Source: Bacillota bacterium (GTDB taxonomy: Bacteria > Bacillota > Clostridia > DSM-8532). Taken from it: a stretch of 64,000 bases of DNA. The first letter of the stretch is position 1; each line of letters starts with the position of its first letter. The position numbers and the translations under genes are program-made. The stretch is from contig JAEZJF010000021.1 in NCBI GenBank assembly GCA_023415825.1, forward strand, positions 62,001 through 126,000, written 5' to 3'. The notes under the pieces are model-generated. The model worked only from the letters and a program-made list of their open reading frames with translations, was not told the DNA's origin and made no database searches. Positions 60,606 to 64,000 of the stretch are shown in pieces.

Positions 60606-60621
60606 GTTAATGCGCTTAAAC
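60606..60621. promoter_or_regulatory. LacI-type operator, distal site
   Basis: GTTAATGCGCTTAAAC, in reverse GTTTAAGCGCATTAAC. It matches the proximal site in 14 of 16 positions. Centres are 147 bp apart, which is 14 helical turns, suitable for DNA looping. It lies 66 bp after the lacI stop. Confidence 0.6.
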
Positions 60622-60686
60622 TTTCTGCTTCAATCATACACTATCCATTTCAATATTTCAACTATGACAAAACGATAAAAAGGCTC

Positions 60687-61691
60687 TCATAAATTATTTT
60701 TTGGTGCGGCTGTCGATTTTCTGACAACAAGCTCCGGTTCAAGTACGACCAGAGTATTACCTTTGAATTTTTTATCAATGAGCTGCATAAGAATTTCCAC
60801 AGCTTTCCGCCCCATCTCCGTGCCCGGCTGTCTTACCGAAGAAAAATAAGGATATACCTCGGATGAAATGGTATCGTCGTCATATCCAATAAGCGAGATG
60901 TCATCCGGTACCATTAAACCTCTTTCCCTTATTGCATCGTACGCGCCCAGCATAATATTGTCGTCTGCGGCGAATATTGCCGTTGGCACACACCCTGCAT
61001 CCAGCCAGCCTGATGTTACTTTATACCCTTCGGCAATATCAAAATGCTCTCCGGCTGTCGCATAGGGCTTCAAACCGGCATTTTTCAGTGCCTCCTCATA
61101 GCCCCTCTTTCTTTCCCAGTTGCTTAGGTACCGGTTGGTACCGCTAATGAAAGCAATCTTTTTATGTCCCAGATCCAAAAGATGCTGAGTCGCCATAAAT
61201 CCGCCTTTATAATTGTCAACGAGCACTGTGGAGGCCGAAGATTGCATTTTCTGATTATCCAGGAGAACAAAAGGTATTTTCCTTCTCTTGAGCTCATCAA
61301 TATATTCATCCTCAAAAAGTGGAGAAAGAAGTATAATGCCGTCCACCCTTCTTTGATGAAAAAGGTAATTGCTTACCTGCGCACTCTCGCTTCGTTCTTC
61401 CAGGGACATGGATAGAAAATAATTGTAATCTATCAATCTGGAATTGATTTCCTCAACAACCTCATTGAAAAAATCATCATTGAGCACAGGCAGCACAAGC
61501 CCTATAATGCCTGTTTTCCCTTTTGCCAGGCTGCGCGCGGCAAAATTAGGGTCATACCCCAATTCTTTCATGGCCTGGAGGACTTTATCCCTATTATACT
61601 GACGCACGCTGGACGCATTGTTAATGACCCTTGATACCGTGACTACCGATAATCCGGACTTTTTTGCGACATCATAAATATTGACATTCAT
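60687..61691 (-). CDS. LacI-family regulator of the SLH phosphoesterase/GH8 gene
   Basis: A 334-residue repressor: N-terminal HTH MNVNIYDVAKKSGLSVVTVS with RVINNASSVR, hinge, and a ligand-binding domain with RRVDGIILLSP, FVLLDNQK and the C-terminal AVEILMQLIDKKF. AAGGTG precedes the ATG. It is transcribed in the same direction as the large surface-protein gene, with two matching LacI-type operators in the intervening 321 bp, so it most likely controls that gene. Effector probably an oligosaccharide product of GH8, by inference only. Confidence 0.93.
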   Translation of the reverse strand: MNVNIYDVAKKSGLSVVTVSRVINNASSVRQYNRDKVLQAMKELGYDPNFAARSLAKGKTGIIGLVLPVLNDDFFNEVVEEINSRLIDYNYFLSMSLEERSESAQVSNYLFHQRRVDGIILLSPLFEDEYIDELKRRKIPFVLLDNQKMQSSASTVLVDNYKGGFMATQHLLDLGHKKIAFISGTNRYLSNWERKRGYEEALKNAGLKPYATAGEHFDIAEGYKVTSGWLDAGCVPTAIFAADDNIMLGAYDAIRERGLMVPDDISLIGYDDDTISSEVYPYFSSVRQPGTEMGRKAVEILMQLIDKKFKGNTLVVLEPELVVRKSTAAPKNNL

Positions 61692-61749
61692 ATTTTCACC
61701 TTCACTTCATATTCGCTAAAAAGCAGGCACCCCGGATGCATGTCAAGCT

Positions 61750-63669
61750 TTACCTCTCGTAATAGGTATATCCGCGAAGGCCATTATCATAGGCCTGCAT
61801 GATTTCCTTTCTGTCACTGGCGCTGATAAGCCCGTCACGCACGGCTTCCTCAGCTTTTTCACGGAAACGCACCAGCATGTCTTTTGTGTCGAACTCTACA
61901 TAGGAGAGAACGTCTGCCACACTATCTCCATGTATTTCCTTAACGAAATCATAATGTCCGTCAGGACTGATGCGCACACTGACAACATTGGTATCCCCAA
62001 ACAGATTATGGAGATCACCTAATGTTTCCTGGTAAGCACCCACAAGAAATACACCGAGGTAATAGTCATTGCCGTTCTTCAATTCATGAACAGGCAATGT
62101 CTTGCGGACGTCATGGAGGTCAATATAGTGATCTATCTTTCCGTCGCAATCACAGGTGATATCAGCAATGACAGCTTCACGTTTCGGCATCTCCAATAAG
62201 CGGTGCACGGGCATGATGGGAAACAGCTGATCAATGGCCCAGCTGTCGGGTATGGATTGGAATACCGAGAAATTGCAGTAATAGATATCGGCAATAGCGC
62301 TCTCAATGTCCTCCAGATCCGGCGGAGCCACCTTGAGCTTGGTCTTTTCTCTTGCAATCTTATGGATGGTATTCCAGAATATTTTTTCTGAAAAAGAGCG
62401 CTCCCTGAGACTGATACGGCCATGCTTAAACATATCGCGTATTTCATCCCTGTAATAGAGGGCATCATTATAGCATTCCTGTATGTTCTTCAAGGTAAGG
62501 TTCTTGTTCACGTCAAAGAGATTCTTGATCTGTTCCGACGTATCATCAGGAAGCTTATCAGGTATATCATATTCCTCAAAGGTTTCCACATCCAGGACAT
62601 TGAAAAGCAGAACCGAGTAATAAGCTACCGTTGTCCGGCCTGACTCGGTCACAATGACCGGGTGCTGGATATCGCTCGGATCCAATATGGACATAACCGC
62701 TTCTACAATGTCGCTGCAATACTCTTCAACAGTATAATTACGGCTGTTGGTATAATTGGTGTTGGAACCGTCGTAATCCACAGCAAGACCGCCACCCAAA
62801 TCCAGATAGCCCATGGGTGCACCCTCGTTTACAAGCTCGGCATAAACACGGGTGGCCTCCAAAACGGCTGACCGGATATCTCGAATATTGGGTATCTGGG
62901 AACCAAGGTGATAATGAAGGAGCTTGAGCGTTCCCAGCATATTTTTCTCCTTCAGGGTATCCACCATAGCAATGACCTGGGACATGTTCAAGCCAAATAT
63001 GCTGCGGTCACCACCTGATTCGGTCCAGTGACCCCCGGCTTTTGCCGAAAGCTTGATGCGAATGCCTATGTTAGGCAGTACACCCAAGGCCTGTGAGCGT
63101 TCCAGAACCAGGTCCAGCTCTCCAGGCATTTCAATGACAAAAAAACAATTAAAGCCCATTTTAACAGCATAGAGCCCCAGGTCAATGAACTCCTCATCCT
63201 TATAGCCATTGCATATCAAGCAGGCTTCTTTATCCTTCATGACTGAAAGTGCAGCCACCAGCTCAGCCTTACTCCCCACCTCGAGACCATGGTGATAGCG
63301 CTGGCCAAATTTAGTGACCTCATAAACCACCTGCTGCTGCTGATTTACCTTAACAGGAAAAACACCACGATATACGCCTTTATAATTAAGCTTTTTCATG
63401 GCATCACCAAATGAGTTGTTGAGAAAAGAAATTTGTGAATCCAATATATTCTCGAAGCGCAGCAACACAGGCATGTCCATGCCACGCTCCCTAATACCTG
63501 AAATAATTGACATTAGGCTGATAGCAGCCGATTCATTTTCCTTATACGGGCTCACCAGCACCTCACCCTGATCTGAAATCAAAAAATAGCCGGCACCCCA
63601 ATTTTTAATTCCATAAAGCTCTTCGGACTTTTCTTTTGTCCATCTTCCCAAAAGTTCTGACTTATTCAT
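61750..63669 (-). CDS. speA: Biosynthetic arginine decarboxylase
   Basis: A 639-residue PLP enzyme (SpeA-type, 630-660 residues) that converts arginine to agmatine for polyamine synthesis. Seen: RGVFPVKVNQQQQVVYEV with the PLP-binding Lys, HHGLEVGSKAELVAAL, LHYHLGSQIPNIRDI, LDLGGGLAVDYDGS and VTESGRTTVAYYSVL. The C-terminal part includes LVGAYQETLGDLHNLFGDTN, typical of the family. GGAAGGA precedes the ATG. It stands alone, flanked by the lacI gene and the GlcD-type gene. Confidence 0.96.
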   Translation of the reverse strand: MNKSELLGRWTKEKSEELYGIKNWGAGYFLISDQGEVLVSPYKENESAAISLMSIISGIRERGMDMPVLLRFENILDSQISFLNNSFGDAMKKLNYKGVYRGVFPVKVNQQQQVVYEVTKFGQRYHHGLEVGSKAELVAALSVMKDKEACLICNGYKDEEFIDLGLYAVKMGFNCFFVIEMPGELDLVLERSQALGVLPNIGIRIKLSAKAGGHWTESGGDRSIFGLNMSQVIAMVDTLKEKNMLGTLKLLHYHLGSQIPNIRDIRSAVLEATRVYAELVNEGAPMGYLDLGGGLAVDYDGSNTNYTNSRNYTVEEYCSDIVEAVMSILDPSDIQHPVIVTESGRTTVAYYSVLLFNVLDVETFEEYDIPDKLPDDTSEQIKNLFDVNKNLTLKNIQECYNDALYYRDEIRDMFKHGRISLRERSFSEKIFWNTIHKIAREKTKLKVAPPDLEDIESAIADIYYCNFSVFQSIPDSWAIDQLFPIMPVHRLLEMPKREAVIADITCDCDGKIDHYIDLHDVRKTLPVHELKNGNDYYLGVFLVGAYQETLGDLHNLFGDTNVVSVRISPDGHYDFVKEIHGDSVADVLSYVEFDTKDMLVRFREKAEEAVRDGLISASDRKEIMQAYDNGLRGYTYYER

Positions 63670-63810
63670 TCTTGATTCCTTCCATTCAGATCATTATCAA
63701 TGAAAACTTTGTATCCTGGGAACCTTGTTACCCCGTAAATAATAACATATCAATTATACAATTATCAACGAGTAACCCTCTGGAAAATTAATCGGATAAC
63801 AAGCTCACCT

Positions 63811-64000
63811 CTATTGACAGACCTTGCCGGGGTTTAAAATATTCTTCGGATCAAAAGCCTTTTTAATACCATTCATGATTTGAAGGATTTCTGCATCCAG
63901 AGACTCTCTGAGATATGGCTTTTTGGCAAACCCTATGCCGTGTTCTCCTGAAACCTGCCCTTTTAGCTCTCTTGCCTTTTTGTACATTTCATCCATAGCG
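63811..64000 (-). CDS. FAD-linked oxidase (GlcD-type), C-terminal end; start lies beyond the window
   Basis: The last 63 residues of a frame that continues past position 64000. The segment QVSGEHGIGFAKKPYLRESL is the conserved C-terminal motif of GlcD/lactate-dehydrogenase-type flavoproteins (SGEHGIG), followed by the DPKNILNPGK end. The family oxidises glycolate, D-lactate or other 2-hydroxy acids with FAD, and in clostridia it often works with electron-transfer flavoprotein subunits; the neighbours are outside the window. Confidence 0.88.
   Translation of the reverse strand, partial: AMDEMYKKARELKGQVSGEHGIGFAKKPYLRESLDAEILQIMNGIKKAFDPKNILNPGKVCQ

Noticed and set aside
63670..63810. Promoter or hairpin of speA
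   Set aside because: AT-rich with partial hexamers (TTGATA, TATAAT) but no convincing spacing, and only a weak GTTAC/GTAAC repeat.
1..64000. CRISPR arrays, transposases, phage genes, rRNA
   Set aside because: No arrays of short direct repeats with spacers, no transposase or integrase motifs, and no rRNA-like sequence seen.

Overview
The window comes from a spore-forming Clostridia-type bacterium (Bacillota). The evidence is the spore genes spoVS and tlp, a SpoIIIE/FtsK translocase, the rny-ymdB-spoVS cluster, a meso-diaminopimelate dehydrogenase lysine branch, S-layer-homology anchoring, strong Shine-Dalgarno sites (GGAGG) and several TTG/GTG starts. No plasmid, phage or IS element is visible. 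I cannot name a species from the sequence alone.

Layout. 1-5.6 kb (minus): housekeeping genes folD, rny, ymdB, spoVS and a truncated phospho-sugar mutase, plus a LysR regulator. 5.7-7.4 kb (plus): a split chromate-type transporter and a small beta-rich protein. 7.4-15 kb (minus): ddh, ygiQ, a TPR membrane protein and ftsK. 15.1-17.2 kb (plus): a lysine riboswitch and dapA-dapB. 17.3-19.8 kb: a VOC protein, an AraC regulator, and a DUF624-type membrane protein with a 45-residue zinc-ribbon gene. 20-24.1 kb (plus): a LURP-one-like protein, tRNA-Leu(GAG), an acetate-type transporter and a three-gene ABC-2 exporter. 24.1-29.2 kb (minus): trpS, a heterodimeric ABC exporter and a His-rich YmaF protein. 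29.4-30.6 kb: a mini-AraC regulator and a SEC-C methionine aminopeptidase. 30.6-33.4 kb (minus): a polar amino-acid ABC transporter behind a second lysine riboswitch with terminator.

33.5-41.2 kb (minus) is the most unusual part. It is one AT-rich operon of three genes: a C-A-T nonribosomal peptide synthetase whose C-terminus is not a thioesterase or the usual SDR-type reductase but resembles cyanobacterial acyl-ACP reductase (AAR); a 7TM-PAS histidine kinase; and a REC-DUF3369-like-HD-GYP response regulator. The layout recalls rpfF-rpfC-rpfG (signal synthase, sensor kinase, c-di-GMP phosphodiesterase). It suggests an undescribed system in which a reductively released aminoacyl or acyl-aminoacyl aldehyde is made and sensed, with output through c-di-GMP. 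This is inference from domains and gene order.

41.3-64 kb: a HerA/YjgR-type ATPase; two tandem palindromic repeats; a sugar or inositol-type ABC operon with two TIM-barrel isomerases and a divergent LacI regulator; a patatin phospholipase; a DUF2238-like membrane protein; a GH13 alpha-glucosidase with an extra N-terminal domain; tlp; a serine beta-lactamase-fold hydrolase; a 1701-residue surface protein joining a metallophosphoesterase to a GH8 glycosidase and three SLH repeats, with its LacI regulator and two matching operators; speA; and the end of a GlcD-type oxidase.

Two themes connect distant parts. Lysine control (two lysine riboswitches, dapAB, ddh, a lysine-type importer) forms one physiological unit. 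A palindromic intergenic repeat occurs four times (8.7, 19.9, 43.0 and 43.1 kb), one copy carrying an internal insertion.
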